NCBI GenBank assembly: GCA_030424705.1
Contig: JAUHWJ010000094.1
Coordinates: 1 to 7,116 of the forward strand
Length of the DNA: 7,116 bases
Direction of reading: 5' to 3'
Origin: Alphaproteobacteria bacterium
GTDB taxonomy: Bacteria; Pseudomonadota; Alphaproteobacteria; Rhodobacterales; Rhodobacteraceae
The notes below the pieces were generated by a model, which worked only from the letters and a program-made list of their open reading frames with translations, did not search any database and had not been told where the DNA came from. The stretch's first letter is position 1, and each line of letters starts with the position of its first letter. Both the position numbers and the translations under genes were made by a program. Positions 1 to 6,471 of this stretch are shown here, one piece after another.

Positions 1-468
1 AAGGGCTTCTCCTACGCCATGGCGGGGCTCGACGGCGGGCGGCTCAACATCGCCGCCTCCGCGCTCGGCGGCGCGCAGGCGGCGCTCACCGCAGCGCTCC
101 GCTATGCGGGGGAGCGGAAGGCGTTCGGCAAGTCCATCGACCAGTTCCAGGGATTGCAGTTCAAGCTGGCGGACATGGAGACCTCGCTCCAGGCGGCGCG
201 CGTCTTCCTCCGGCAGGCGGCGTGGAAGCTGGATTCGGGCGCGCCGGACGCCACGAAGTTCTGCGCCATGGCGAAGAAGTTCGTCACCGACGCCTCCTTC
301 GACGTGGCGAACGACGCGCTGCAGCTTCATGGCGGCTACGGCTATCTGGCGGATTACGGGATCGAGAAGATCGTGAGGGACCTGCGGGTCCACCAGATCC
401 TCGAAGGGACGAACGAGATCATGCGCGTCATCGTCTCCCGCGCGCTCCTCGCGGAGCGGGCGGCGTGA
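1..468 (+). CDS. Isobutyryl-CoA dehydrogenase (acyl-CoA dehydrogenase family), 3' part
   Basis: This is the C-terminal part (155 residues) of a flavin-dependent acyl-CoA dehydrogenase; the 5' end lies outside the window and the reading frame is open from base 1. The fragment covers the all-helical C-terminal domain: the GLDGGRLNIA segment, the RKAFGKSIDQFQGLQF segment that contacts FAD across the dimer, the LHGGYGYLADY motif and the terminal VHQILEGTNEIMR motif. By family knowledge the Glu in LEG (codon 403-405) is the catalytic base that takes the alpha proton of the acyl-CoA. The LHGGYGYL-DY and RVHQILEG-NE-MR wording is closest to isobutyryl-CoA dehydrogenase (ACAD8 type), which makes methacrylyl-CoA in valine breakdown. 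The hydrolase and hydroxyisobutyrate dehydrogenase genes downstream support that substrate. A short/branched-chain acyl-CoA dehydrogenase of other specificity is possible. Its TGA stop overlaps the GTG start of the next gene. Confidence 0.9.
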   Translation, partial: KGFSYAMAGLDGGRLNIAASALGGAQAALTAALRYAGERKAFGKSIDQFQGLQFKLADMETSLQAARVFLRQAAWKLDSGAPDATKFCAMAKKFVTDASFDVANDALQLHGGYGYLADYGIEKIVRDLRVHQILEGTNEIMRVIVSRALLAERAA

Positions 469-1502
469 GCGAGATCGTCATCCGGGTCGAGGGCCGCGCC
501 GGGCGCATCACCCTCAACCGGCCGGAGGCGCTGAACGCGCTGACCTATGAGATGCTCCGCGCCATCGATGCGGCGCTTGACGGTTGGGCGAAGGACCCGG
601 CCGTCTCCCTCATCCTGATCGACGCGGCGGGGGAGCGGGCTTTCGCCGCCGGGGGGGATATCCGCGATCTTTACGCCACGGGGCGGGCGGGAGATTTCGC
701 TTTCGGCAAAGCCTTCTGGGCTTTTGAATACAGGCTGAACGCGAAGATAGCGCGCTATCCGAAGCCCTACGTCGCCGTCATGCACGGCTTCGTCATGGGC
801 GGCGGCGTCGGCGTCTCAGCGCTCGGCTCGCACCGGGTGGTGACGGAGGGGACGGAGGTCGCCATGCCGGAATGCGGCATCGGGCTCGTTCCGGATGTCG
901 GCGGTTCCTGGCTCCTCGCCAACGCGCCGGGGCGGGCGGGGGAATATCTTGGCATGACGGGCGCGCGGATGGGGCCGGCGGATGCGATCCATGCCGGCTT
1001 CGCCGACGTTTTCGTGCCGAAGGACCGGCTGGAGGCGATGAAGGCGAAGCTGGCGGAGACGGGCGACCCGGCCGTCATCCAGTCCTTCGCCGCCGCCCCG
1101 CCGCCGGGGGAGCTGGACTATTTCCGCCTCCCCATCGACGACGCCTTCGAGGCGTCCTCCCCTGTCGAGCTTGAGGCGAAGCTGGAGGAGGGGGAGCGCG
1201 CCGGGCTGCCCTGGGCGACGGCGACGCTGAAGGCGCTCCGCCGCGGCTGCCCGCTCTCCGTCGCCTGCGCCATGGAGATGATCCGCGCCGCCCGGCACAT
1301 GACGCTTGAAGAGGCGCTGGCGCAGGAATACCGCTTCACGGCGCGCTGCATGGAGCAGGGCGAGTTCCTTGAAGGCATCCGCGCCGCGGTGATCGACAAG
1401 GACCGGAAGCCGCAATGGGCGAAGCCCCGGCTCCGGGACGTGACGGCCAGGGACGTCGAGGCGATGCTCGCCCCGCTCGGGCCGGACGAGCTGAAACTCT
1501 GA
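465..1502 (+). CDS. 3-hydroxyisobutyryl-CoA hydrolase (crotonase superfamily)
   Basis: This 345-residue cytoplasmic thioesterase would release CoA from 3-hydroxyisobutyryl-CoA to give free 3-hydroxyisobutyrate in valine degradation. Crotonase landmarks are LNRPEALNAL (17-26), FAAGGDI (60-66, oxyanion loop), MGGGVGVS (111-118) and MPECGIGLVPDVGGS (134-148). E136 and D144 have the same 8-residue spacing as the two acidic active-site residues of human HIBCH (E169/D177). The C-terminal block EYRFTARCM...FLEGIRAAVIDKD..PQW (288-318) and the DELKL end are specific to the hydrolase branch and absent from ordinary hydratases; the length also fits. The reading frame stays open far upstream, but GTG at 465 is preferred: it starts the conserved crotonase N-terminus, has GGAG at 453-456, and gives a GTGA overlap with the previous stop, which suggests translational coupling. 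A generic enoyl-CoA hydratase/isomerase label would be less precise. Confidence 0.92.
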   Translation: MSEIVIRVEGRAGRITLNRPEALNALTYEMLRAIDAALDGWAKDPAVSLILIDAAGERAFAAGGDIRDLYATGRAGDFAFGKAFWAFEYRLNAKIARYPKPYVAVMHGFVMGGGVGVSALGSHRVVTEGTEVAMPECGIGLVPDVGGSWLLANAPGRAGEYLGMTGARMGPADAIHAGFADVFVPKDRLEAMKAKLAETGDPAVIQSFAAAPPPGELDYFRLPIDDAFEASSPVELEAKLEEGERAGLPWATATLKALRRGCPLSVACAMEMIRAARHMTLEEALAQEYRFTARCMEQGEFLEGIRAAVIDKDRKPQWAKPRLRDVTARDVEAMLAPLGPDELKL

Positions 1503-1508
1503 GGGGGG
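1501..1508 (+). promoter_or_regulatory. Ribosome binding site fixing the mmsB start
   Basis: GAGGGGGG begins inside the stop codon of the hydrolase gene and sits 5 bases before the ATG at 1514. It supports that ATG over the in-frame open sequence that extends upstream to 1415, and shows that mmsB can be translated from the same message. Confidence 0.6.
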
Positions 1509-1513
1509 ACGCC

Positions 1514-2389
1514 ATGAAGATCGGATTCATCGGCCTCGGCAACATGGGCGCGCCGATGGCCGCCAATCTCGCGAAGGCCGGGCATGAGGTGACGGGGTTC
1601 GACGTCGCAAGCGTCACGGTCGAGGGCGTGGCGAAAGCTGCGACCGCGGCGGAGGCCGCCTCGGGGCGGGACGCGGTCATCACGATGCTGCCGAACGGCG
1701 CGATCCTCTCCGCGGTTATGGCGGAGATCGCGCCCGCGGCCCGGAAGGGCGCGGTGCTCATCGACTGCTCGACGGTGGACGTCGCCGCCGCGCGCGCCGC
1801 GCATGAGGCCGCGGCGGCGGCCGGGCTCCTCTCCGTCGACGCGCCCGTCTCCGGCGGCGTCGGCGGCGCCGCGGCGGGGACGCTGACCTTCATGTGCGGC
1901 GGATCGGACGAAGCCTTCGCCGCCGCGAAGCCGCTCTTCGAGGTCATGGGCCAGAAGGCCGTGCATTGCGGCGGGCCGGGCGCGGGGCAGGCCGCGAAGA
2001 TCTGCAACAACATGATCCTCGGGGCGACCATGATCGTCACCTGCGAGGCCTTCGCGCTGGCCGACAAGCTCGGCCTTTCGCGGCAGGCGATGTTCGACGT
2101 GGTGAGCACGTCGAGCGGCTATTCCTGGTCGATGAACGCCTATTGCCCGGCGCCGGGCGTGGGCCCGAAATCGCCGGCGGACAACGACTACAAGCCCGGT
2201 TTCGCCGCCAGCCTGATGCTGAAGGACCTGACGCTGGCGCAGGCCGCCGCCGCCGACGCCGGCGCCGCGACCCCGCTCGGAGAACATGCGCGGGCGCTCT
2301 ACGAGGCGATGGTGGCCGAGGGCGGCGGGGGGATGGATTTCTCCGCCATGCTGAAACGACTCGGATCGATGGAAAGGAATGCGGGATGA
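1514..2389 (+). CDS. mmsB: 3-hydroxyisobutyrate dehydrogenase
   Basis: This 291-residue enzyme would oxidise 3-hydroxyisobutyrate to methylmalonate semialdehyde, the step after the CoA hydrolase. The N-terminus is a dinucleotide fold starting with [13 protein letters not shown] (4-16); an Asp at the end of the second strand (D30, in TGFD) favours NAD over NADP. The substrate loop [16 protein letters not shown] (109-124) and the catalytic segment [10 protein letters not shown] (159-168) with Lys162 and Asn166 are intact. The C-terminal all-helical domain contains the conserved [14 protein letters not shown] (227-240) block, including Lys237, which is characteristic of hydroxyisobutyrate dehydrogenase rather than tartronate semialdehyde reductase. 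Length is normal for the family. The start is set by the purine-rich site just upstream. The TGA stop overlaps the next gene as ATGA. The next enzyme in the pathway, methylmalonate semialdehyde dehydrogenase (mmsA), is not in the window; it may lie upstream of base 1. Confidence 0.95.
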   Translation: MKIGFIGLGNMGAPMAANLAKAGHEVTGFDVASVTVEGVAKAATAAEAASGRDAVITMLPNGAILSAVMAEIAPAARKGAVLIDCSTVDVAAARAAHEAAAAAGLLSVDAPVSGGVGGAAAGTLTFMCGGSDEAFAAAKPLFEVMGQKAVHCGGPGAGQAAKICNNMILGATMIVTCEAFALADKLGLSRQAMFDVVSTSSGYSWSMNAYCPAPGVGPKSPADNDYKPGFAASLMLKDLTLAQAAAADAGAATPLGEHARALYEAMVAEGGGGMDFSAMLKRLGSMERNAG

Positions 2390-3093
2390 GCGAGGCTGTC
2401 ATCGTCGAGCGGAAGGGGCGCGTCGCGATCCTCCGCCTCAACCGGCCGCAGGCGCTCAACGCCCTGAACGCCGCCGTGCTGGAGGAGATGCTGGAGAAGG
2501 CCGGCGCGCTCGACGCGAAGCGCGAGGTCGGCTGTCTCATCGTCACCGGCTCGGAAAAGGCCTTCGCCGCCGGCGCGGATATCAAGGAGATGGCGGACAA
2601 GGACCAGATGGACATGTTCTACGGCGACTATTTCGCCGGGTGGGACAGGTTCGCCCGGCTCCGCACGCCGAAGATCGCGGCGGTGGCCGGCTACGCGCTC
2701 GGCGGCGGCTGCGAGCTCGCCATGATGTGCGACTTCATCATCGCCGCGGACAACGCGAAATTCGGCCAGCCCGAGATCAAGCTCGGCGTCATCCCCGGCA
2801 TGGGCGGCTCCCAGCGCATGGCCCGCTATATCGGCAAGGCCAAGACGATGGACATGGTGCTGACGGGCCGGCTGATGGACGCGGCGATGGAGGCGGCGGA
2901 GACGATCGCCGGCTATTCCAAGCCCGCCACCATGGTCGCGAAGGAGGCGGTGGACCGCGCCTTCGAAACCTCGCTCGCCGAGGGGCTGCATTACGAACGC
3001 CGCGTCTTCTTCGGCCTCTTCGCCGGGCACGACCAGAAAGAGGGCATGGCGGCCTTTACGGCGAAGCGGAAGGCGGAGTTCAAGCACGAGTAG
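2386..3093 (+). CDS. Enoyl-CoA hydratase, shortened by an internal in-frame gap
   Basis: In this operon it would hydrate methacrylyl-CoA to 3-hydroxyisobutyryl-CoA, the substrate of the hydrolase two genes upstream. The protein is 235 residues against about 258 for typical short-chain hydratases. The N-terminal half is canonical: [11 protein letters not shown] (18-28), [12 protein letters not shown] (58-69) and [14 protein letters not shown] (103-116), with oxyanion residues A64 and G107. Both catalytic glutamates, E110 (GGGCE) and E130 (GQPE), match rat E144 and E164. The C-terminal segment [12 protein letters not shown]...[19 protein letters not shown] is also canonical. Between LTGRLMDA (159-166) and AETIAGYS (171-178), however, the normally conserved stretch of about 23 residues containing the ERAGLVSRVVP-type motif is missing. 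Frame and codon use are undisturbed, so it is not a frameshift. The gene may be a functional variant, a decaying gene or an assembly error. The start ATG overlaps the mmsB stop, with AAAGGAA at 2373-2379. Confidence 0.85.
   Translation: MSEAVIVERKGRVAILRLNRPQALNALNAAVLEEMLEKAGALDAKREVGCLIVTGSEKAFAAGADIKEMADKDQMDMFYGDYFAGWDRFARLRTPKIAAVAGYALGGGCELAMMCDFIIAADNAKFGQPEIKLGVIPGMGGSQRMARYIGKAKTMDMVLTGRLMDAAMEAAETIAGYSKPATMVAKEAVDRAFETSLAEGLHYERRVFFGLFAGHDQKEGMAAFTAKRKAEFKHE
2875..2898 (+). repeat. 12-base tandem repeat at the gap in the hydratase gene
   Basis: Bases 2875-2886 (ATGGACGCGGCG) are followed directly by 2887-2898 (ATGGAGGCGGCG), 11 of 12 identical, encoding MDAA then MEAA. The repeat lies exactly where the protein lacks about 23 family-conserved residues. 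The first copy fits the residues normally before the missing segment and the second fits the helix normally after it. Confidence 0.7.
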
Positions 3094-3096
3094 CGG

Positions 3097-3552
3097 TCAC
3101 CCCGCGCAGCCGAACCCCGCGAGCCGCACGGCGCCCCCCGGCCCGAATGCCCCATCGTTCCGCTCGCTGCGGAAGACGACGGCGGCGACGGCGCCGGAAA
3201 GGTCGCGGAGCGGGCCGCCGCGCCCGTCCTCCATCGGCAGCGAGAGGACGAGCGCGCCGCCCGGCGGCAGATCCGCGAGCGCGAGGGTCAGCACCCGACC
3301 GTCCGAGCCGAGCGGCGCGGCGGCGGCGATGAAATCCCCGCCCGCCTCCGCCCGGAAGGCGGGATCGGCGGCGAACCTCGCGCCGCGCCCCGCGAGGCGG
3401 AGGTCGAGCATGAATTCGAACGGCCCTGTCGCGCAGGAAGCCTCGTTGACGAGTTCGAGGCGCGCCGCCTCCCCCTCGCTCCGGAGCGAGACGCGCATCT
3501 CCGCCGCGGCCCATCCCGGGAGGAGCGCGAGGAGGATCGCGAGAGGTCTCAT
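3097..3552 (-). CDS. Small exported protein of unknown function
   Basis: The 151-residue product starts with a clear signal peptide: MRPLAILLALLPGWAAA followed by a likely cleavage before E18. The mature part of about 134 residues has no further membrane segment and alternates short hydrophobic runs (LELVNEASC, FEFMLDLRLAG, RVLTLALADLPPGGALVLSLP), as expected for a beta-sandwich. Two cysteines, C40 and C149, could form a disulfide in the periplasm. The layout loosely recalls short secreted Rhodobacterales proteins sometimes annotated as aggregation factor core, but this is a weak resemblance from memory. No catalytic motif is visible. The frame is open upstream to 3756, but the start at 3552 gives the signal peptide and a TGATG overlap with the stop of the caspase-like gene, so the two are very likely co-translated. 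It may be a partner or substrate of that protein. Confidence 0.7.
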   Translation of the reverse strand: MRPLAILLALLPGWAAAEMRVSLRSEGEAARLELVNEASCATGPFEFMLDLRLAGRGARFAADPAFRAEAGGDFIAAAAPLGSDGRVLTLALADLPPGGALVLSLPMEDGRGGPLRDLSGAVAAVVFRSERNDGAFGPGGAVRLAGFGCAG

Positions 3553-5126
3553 CAGAGGTCCCGCGCCAGCCGGAAGCCGAGATAGATGCTTGGGCCGGCG
3601 GCCAGCGGGTCGAGCCGCCAGCCTTCCTTCACATCCGCCGCGGGCGTGATGAAGTCCGTTCCCTTCGCCACGCGCTTCACGCAATCGCCCGTCCGGCGCG
3701 GCCCGCCGTCCGCCGGGCGGCCGCGATGGTCCGCGTTCCAGCAATCCTCGGTCCATTCCGCCGCGTTGCCGTACATGTCGAAGAGCCCGTTCGCGCCCGG
3801 CCGGAACGAGCCCGCCGACGCCGTCGCCGCCGCGCCGTCCGCGCAGGGCATGACGCTGTGGAGGAGGCCGGAGCCGAAGGCCTCGTCAGCCGTCCTGTCA
3901 TGGACATTGCCCCAGCCGCAGGCCGCCGCCCGCTCCGCTCCCCAGGGCGGAGCCCCGGCGGCGTAGGCCCATTCCGCCTCGGAAGGCAGGCGATAGCGCG
4001 CGCCGCTCTTCCGGCTCATCCAGTCGGCGTAGGCCGCCGCGTCGGCCCAAGAGACGCAGACGACCGGGTGATCGTCGGCCTGCTCGTAGCCAGGCGCGCG
4101 CCAGTTTCGGGCCGGATCGTGAACCCAGACGCCGAAGAGGAACCAGCATCCCTCCGCGGGCCTGTGGCCCGTCTCCGCCACGAAGCGCGCGAAGTCGCCC
4201 CGCGTCACCTCCCTTCGCTGGATCGCGAAGGGGCGGATCGCCAGCCTCTCCCCGCCGAGCCGCCCCTCGCCCGCGGGCAGGGCCGCCATTTCCGGGCAGT
4301 CCGGGCAATCCCGGAAAGTCGAGCCAGGCGCGATCCGCAGCGCGGAGCCCGGCGCCGCCATCGCGAGCTCCACGGCGTCGCCGGGGCGGGCGCCCGGCGT
4401 GAAGGCGAAGTCGCCGACGAGGGAGGAGCTTTCCCACGGCGTCTGTCGCCCGTCCGTCGCCCGGAGCACGGCGCGGCGGACGGTCTTGAACATCTCCTCG
4501 ACGGGCAGGCCGGGAACCGCCATCGCCTCCGCCAGCGCCGCCGAATAGGGCGAGTTCGCGCCCGCGCCGTCCGCCGCCACTTCGCCCGGCGCGGTGGAAT
4601 ACGAGAGGATGGCGCCCCGCGGCGCGTCCATCCGCGCGAGCCCACGCGAAGCGCCGCGGCTGAGGCTCGGGAAGGGGTTGTTGCGGCAGGCGTCGAGGAT
4701 GAGGATGGAGAGGCCGGCTCCGGCCTCCCCGATCAGGTCCAGCGCCCATTGCGCCTCAATCGCCTGATAAGGCAGGTCCGCCGCGGCATCGAGCCGGGCG
4801 CCGAGCGGCATGAGGTAATTCCGCCCCTCAACCTGAACCCCGTGGCCGGCATAGTAGAAAACGGCCGCGGCGCCGGAGCCGGCGCGCTTCAGCCGCTCCG
4901 CGAAGCTGCGCACGGCTTCCTCCATCCCGCGCCGGTCCGCGTCCGTCACCGTCTCCACCGTGAAGCCCGCCTGTGAGAGCGCCGCCGAAATCAGCCGCGC
5001 GTCGGAGACGGGGTTGGCGAGCGGGCTCTCCGCATAGCCGCCGTTGCCGATGACGAGGGCGAGCCGCTCCGCCGCCGCCGCAGGAAGCGCGGCGAGAAGG
5101 AGCAGGAGGACGAGAACGCGCATCAT
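3552..5126 (-). CDS. Exported caspase-like (peptidase C14) protein with SUMF1/FGE-type domain
   Basis: The product has 524 residues. Residues 1-19 form a signal peptide (MMRVLVLLLLLAALPAAAA, cleavage before E20), so it should act in the periplasm or outside the cell. Residues 20-243 are a caspase p20-like fold: RLALVIGNGGY (21-31), ANPVSDA (37-43), FYYAGHGVQ (90-98) and LILDACRNNPF (142-152). H95 and C147 are the family's catalytic dyad, so it is predicted active, probably cutting after basic residues like other bacterial orthocaspases. Residues 264-522 are a SUMF1 domain: FRDCPDCPEM (271-280), HPVVCVSWADAAAYADWM (353-370), YRLPSEAEWAYAA (378-390), NGLFDMYGNAAEW (446-458) and GFRLAR (517-522). 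The C-terminal part that carries the paired active-site cysteines in true formylglycine-generating enzymes (484-516) has none, so this domain is more likely a binding or scaffold module. ATG 5126 and ATG 5123 are both possible starts. Confidence 0.9.
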   Translation of the reverse strand: MMRVLVLLLLLAALPAAAAERLALVIGNGGYAESPLANPVSDARLISAALSQAGFTVETVTDADRRGMEEAVRSFAERLKRAGSGAAAVFYYAGHGVQVEGRNYLMPLGARLDAAADLPYQAIEAQWALDLIGEAGAGLSILILDACRNNPFPSLSRGASRGLARMDAPRGAILSYSTAPGEVAADGAGANSPYSAALAEAMAVPGLPVEEMFKTVRRAVLRATDGRQTPWESSSLVGDFAFTPGARPGDAVELAMAAPGSALRIAPGSTFRDCPDCPEMAALPAGEGRLGGERLAIRPFAIQRREVTRGDFARFVAETGHRPAEGCWFLFGVWVHDPARNWRAPGYEQADDHPVVCVSWADAAAYADWMSRKSGARYRLPSEAEWAYAAGAPPWGAERAAACGWGNVHDRTADEAFGSGLLHSVMPCADGAAATASAGSFRPGANGLFDMYGNAAEWTEDCWNADHRGRPADGGPRRTGDCVKRVAKGTDFITPAADVKEGWRLDPLAAGPSIYLGFRLARDL

Positions 5127-5136
5127 GCCGAAAAGG

Positions 5137-5163
5137 TTACCCCCCGGGTCCGCCGCTGGCCAT
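5137..5163 (-). other. Possible 8-codon leader ORF before the caspase-like gene
   Basis: On the - strand an ATG at 5163 is preceded by GAAGGAA, a better Shine-Dalgarno match than anything directly before the caspase-like start, and opens a short frame MASGGPGG ending at TAA (5137-5139). The stop is 10 bases before the ATG at 5126, a distance that would allow reinitiation. It is in a different frame from the main gene. It could be chance; the region may not even be transcribed from far enough upstream to include it. Confidence 0.2.
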
Positions 5164-5182
5164 GCGTTCCTTCACATCGGCG

Positions 5183-5202
5183 CGCGGCTGCGCTAAGCCG
5201 CG
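5183..5202. repeat. Inverted repeat in the divergent intergenic region
   Basis: CGCGGCT (5183-5189) and AGCCGCG (5196-5202) are perfect 7-base inverted arms around the 6-base loop GCGCTA. The element ends 24 bases before the methyltransferase ATG. There is no T-run, so it is not a classical terminator. It could be an operator or a hairpin in the 5' leader; in DNA this GC-rich such arms can also arise by chance. Confidence 0.35.
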
Positions 5203-5212
5203 GGCGACAGGC

Positions 5213-5219
5213 GAGAGGA
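5213..5219 (+). promoter_or_regulatory. Ribosome binding site of the methyltransferase gene
   Basis: GAGAGGA lies 7 bases before the ATG at 5227 and supports that codon as the start. Confidence 0.6.
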
Positions 5220-5226
5220 CGGCGGC

Positions 5227-6471
5227 ATGTTCGAAGAGCGGCTCCGGGGGATGCTGAAGCGCGGGATCCGCAAGGGCGCGCTGGAGGTCGTCTTTCCCTC
5301 CGGGCGGGAGGAGAGGTTCGGGGACGGCTCCGCGCCGGTGGCCCGCGTGCGCGTGGCGAGCGAGGCGGCGGCGCGGGCGGTCTGGCTAGACCCGTCGCTG
5401 CAATTCGCCGAGCAGTACATGGACGGGAACCTGATCGTGGAGCGGGGGGAGCTTTACGACTTCCTCGCGCTGGCGAAGAAGAACGGCGCGCGCGGCTTCG
5501 CCTCCGCCCCCGCGGCGATGCGGGAGGCCGGGCGCGTCCTCCACCGGATGCTCCGCCGGCATGTCCTGCCCGAGCGGGCGAAGAGCAACGTCGCGCATCA
5601 TTACGACCTCGACGAGCGGCTGTTCCGGCTCTTCCTCGACGCCGACCTCCAGTATTCCTGCGCCTATTTCGAGACGGGCGAGGAGACGCTGGAGGAGGCG
5701 CAGCGGAAGAAGAAGCGGCATATCGCGGCGAAGATGCACCTGAAGCCCGGCCTCCGCGTGCTCGACATCGGCTGCGGCTGGGGCGGCATGGGGCTCTATC
5801 TCGCGCAGAATGCCGGCGCCGAGGTGCTGGGCGTCACGCTGGCGGAGGAGCAGCTTCGCGTCGCCGAGGAGCGGGCGGCGGCGGCGGGGATGGCGGACCG
5901 GGCGAAGTTCCGGCTTCAGGATTACCGGCAGGTGCAGGGGACGTTCGACAGGATCGTCTCCGTCGGCATGTTCGAACATGTCGGCCCGCACCATTTCGAG
6001 GAATATTTCCGGCAGATCGAACGGCTGCTGGCGCCGGACGGGGTGGCGGTCGTCCACTCCATCGTCCGGCAGAAGCCGAACCGCGCGGACCCGCCCTTCG
6101 TCGAGAAATACATCTTCCCGAACGGCCATATCCCCAGCCTCGGGGAGACGTTCCCGGCCATCGAGAAGACGAAGCTGCTGGTGAAGGACGTGGAGATCCT
6201 CACCATGCACTACGCCGACACGCTGAGGGACTGGCGGCGCCGCTTCCACGAGAACCGGGCGGAGGTGCTGAAGCTCTATGACGAGCGCTTCTTCCGGATG
6301 TGGGACCTTTACCTCATCACCTCGGAAATCAGCTTCCGCTTCGGCAAGCTGGCGAATTTCCAGATCATCCTGACGAAGCGGCATGACGAGGCCCCCCGCT
6401 CCCGCGCCTTCATTCCGGAGGCGGAGGCGCGGCTGGAGGCGGCGGAGCGGGCGGCGGGGATCGCGGCGTGA
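5227..6471 (+). CDS. Cyclopropane-fatty-acyl-phospholipid synthase family SAM methyltransferase
   Basis: The 414-residue protein belongs to the family that transfers a methylene group from S-adenosylmethionine to the double bond of membrane phospholipid acyl chains, at the inner face of the membrane. An N-terminal domain (about 1-115) with LQFAEQYMDGNL (58-69) precedes the methyltransferase fold. Motif I is VLDIGCGWGGMGLYLA (178-193), with VSVGMFEHVG (244-253) following. The bicarbonate-binding residues of E. coli Cfa (C139, E239, H266, I268, Y317) have counterparts C145 (YSCAYF), E250, H277, I279 and Y329 at nearly the same spacings, so it should be active. YIFPNGHIPSL (295-305) is another family signature. 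Length is close to Cfa (382), with a short Ala/Glu-rich tail. Related enzymes that methylate fatty acids in other ways, such as those of furan fatty acid synthesis, cannot be excluded. Its stop overlaps the gpmI start. Confidence 0.88.
   Translation: MFEERLRGMLKRGIRKGALEVVFPSGREERFGDGSAPVARVRVASEAAARAVWLDPSLQFAEQYMDGNLIVERGELYDFLALAKKNGARGFASAPAAMREAGRVLHRMLRRHVLPERAKSNVAHHYDLDERLFRLFLDADLQYSCAYFETGEETLEEAQRKKKRHIAAKMHLKPGLRVLDIGCGWGGMGLYLAQNAGAEVLGVTLAEEQLRVAEERAAAAGMADRAKFRLQDYRQVQGTFDRIVSVGMFEHVGPHHFEEYFRQIERLLAPDGVAVVHSIVRQKPNRADPPFVEKYIFPNGHIPSLGETFPAIEKTKLLVKDVEILTMHYADTLRDWRRRFHENRAEVLKLYDERFFRMWDLYLITSEISFRFGKLANFQIILTKRHDEAPRSRAFIPEAEARLEAAERAAGIAA

Larger units (their letters stand above)
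5127..5226. promoter_or_regulatory. Divergent intergenic region
   Basis: These 100 bases must hold the start signals for the caspase-like operon (leftward) and the methyltransferase-gpmI operon (rightward), unless the promoters lie inside the neighbouring genes. On the + strand TTCACA at 5171-5176 and CTAAGC at 5193-5198 (16-base spacer) could be a poor -35/-10 pair. No good sigma-70 match is seen on the - strand. Because the two promoters would share this space, a regulator here could affect both directions. Confidence 0.35.

Noticed and set aside
222..464. Upstream extension of the hydrolase frame
   Set aside because: It overlaps the dehydrogenase coding sequence and is Arg-rich; GTG at 465 matches the family N-terminus.
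1118..2287. 389-codon open frame on the - strand across the hydrolase and mmsB genes
   Set aside because: Arg/Gly/His-rich product with no domain, antisense to two well-supported genes; such frames are common when third positions are nearly all G or C.
1894..2385. Upstream extension of the hydratase frame into mmsB
   Set aside because: Arg-rich shadow sequence; ATG 2386 has a ribosome site and matches the family start.
3094..3200. Terminator hairpin at the convergent junction
   Set aside because: Many short GC-rich complementary stretches occur, but no stable stem followed by a T-run could be picked out, and the sequence is coding for the small exported protein.
3553..3756. N-terminal extension of the small exported protein up to 3756
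   Set aside because: The extra residues are Arg/Gly-rich shadow of the caspase-like gene, and the internal start at 3552 gives a proper signal peptide and a stop/start overlap.
4200..4340. The caspase-SUMF1 protein as a true formylglycine-generating enzyme
   Set aside because: The cysteines needed near the C-terminus are missing and no sulfatase gene lies nearby.
3726..4976. 416-codon open frame on the + strand inside the caspase-like gene
   Set aside because: Arg/Ala-rich composition with no motifs, while the opposite strand shows clear caspase and SUMF1 motifs throughout.
5386..6384. 332-codon open frame on the - strand inside the methyltransferase gene
   Set aside because: Shadow of the real gene; the composition reads as its complement and no family features are seen.
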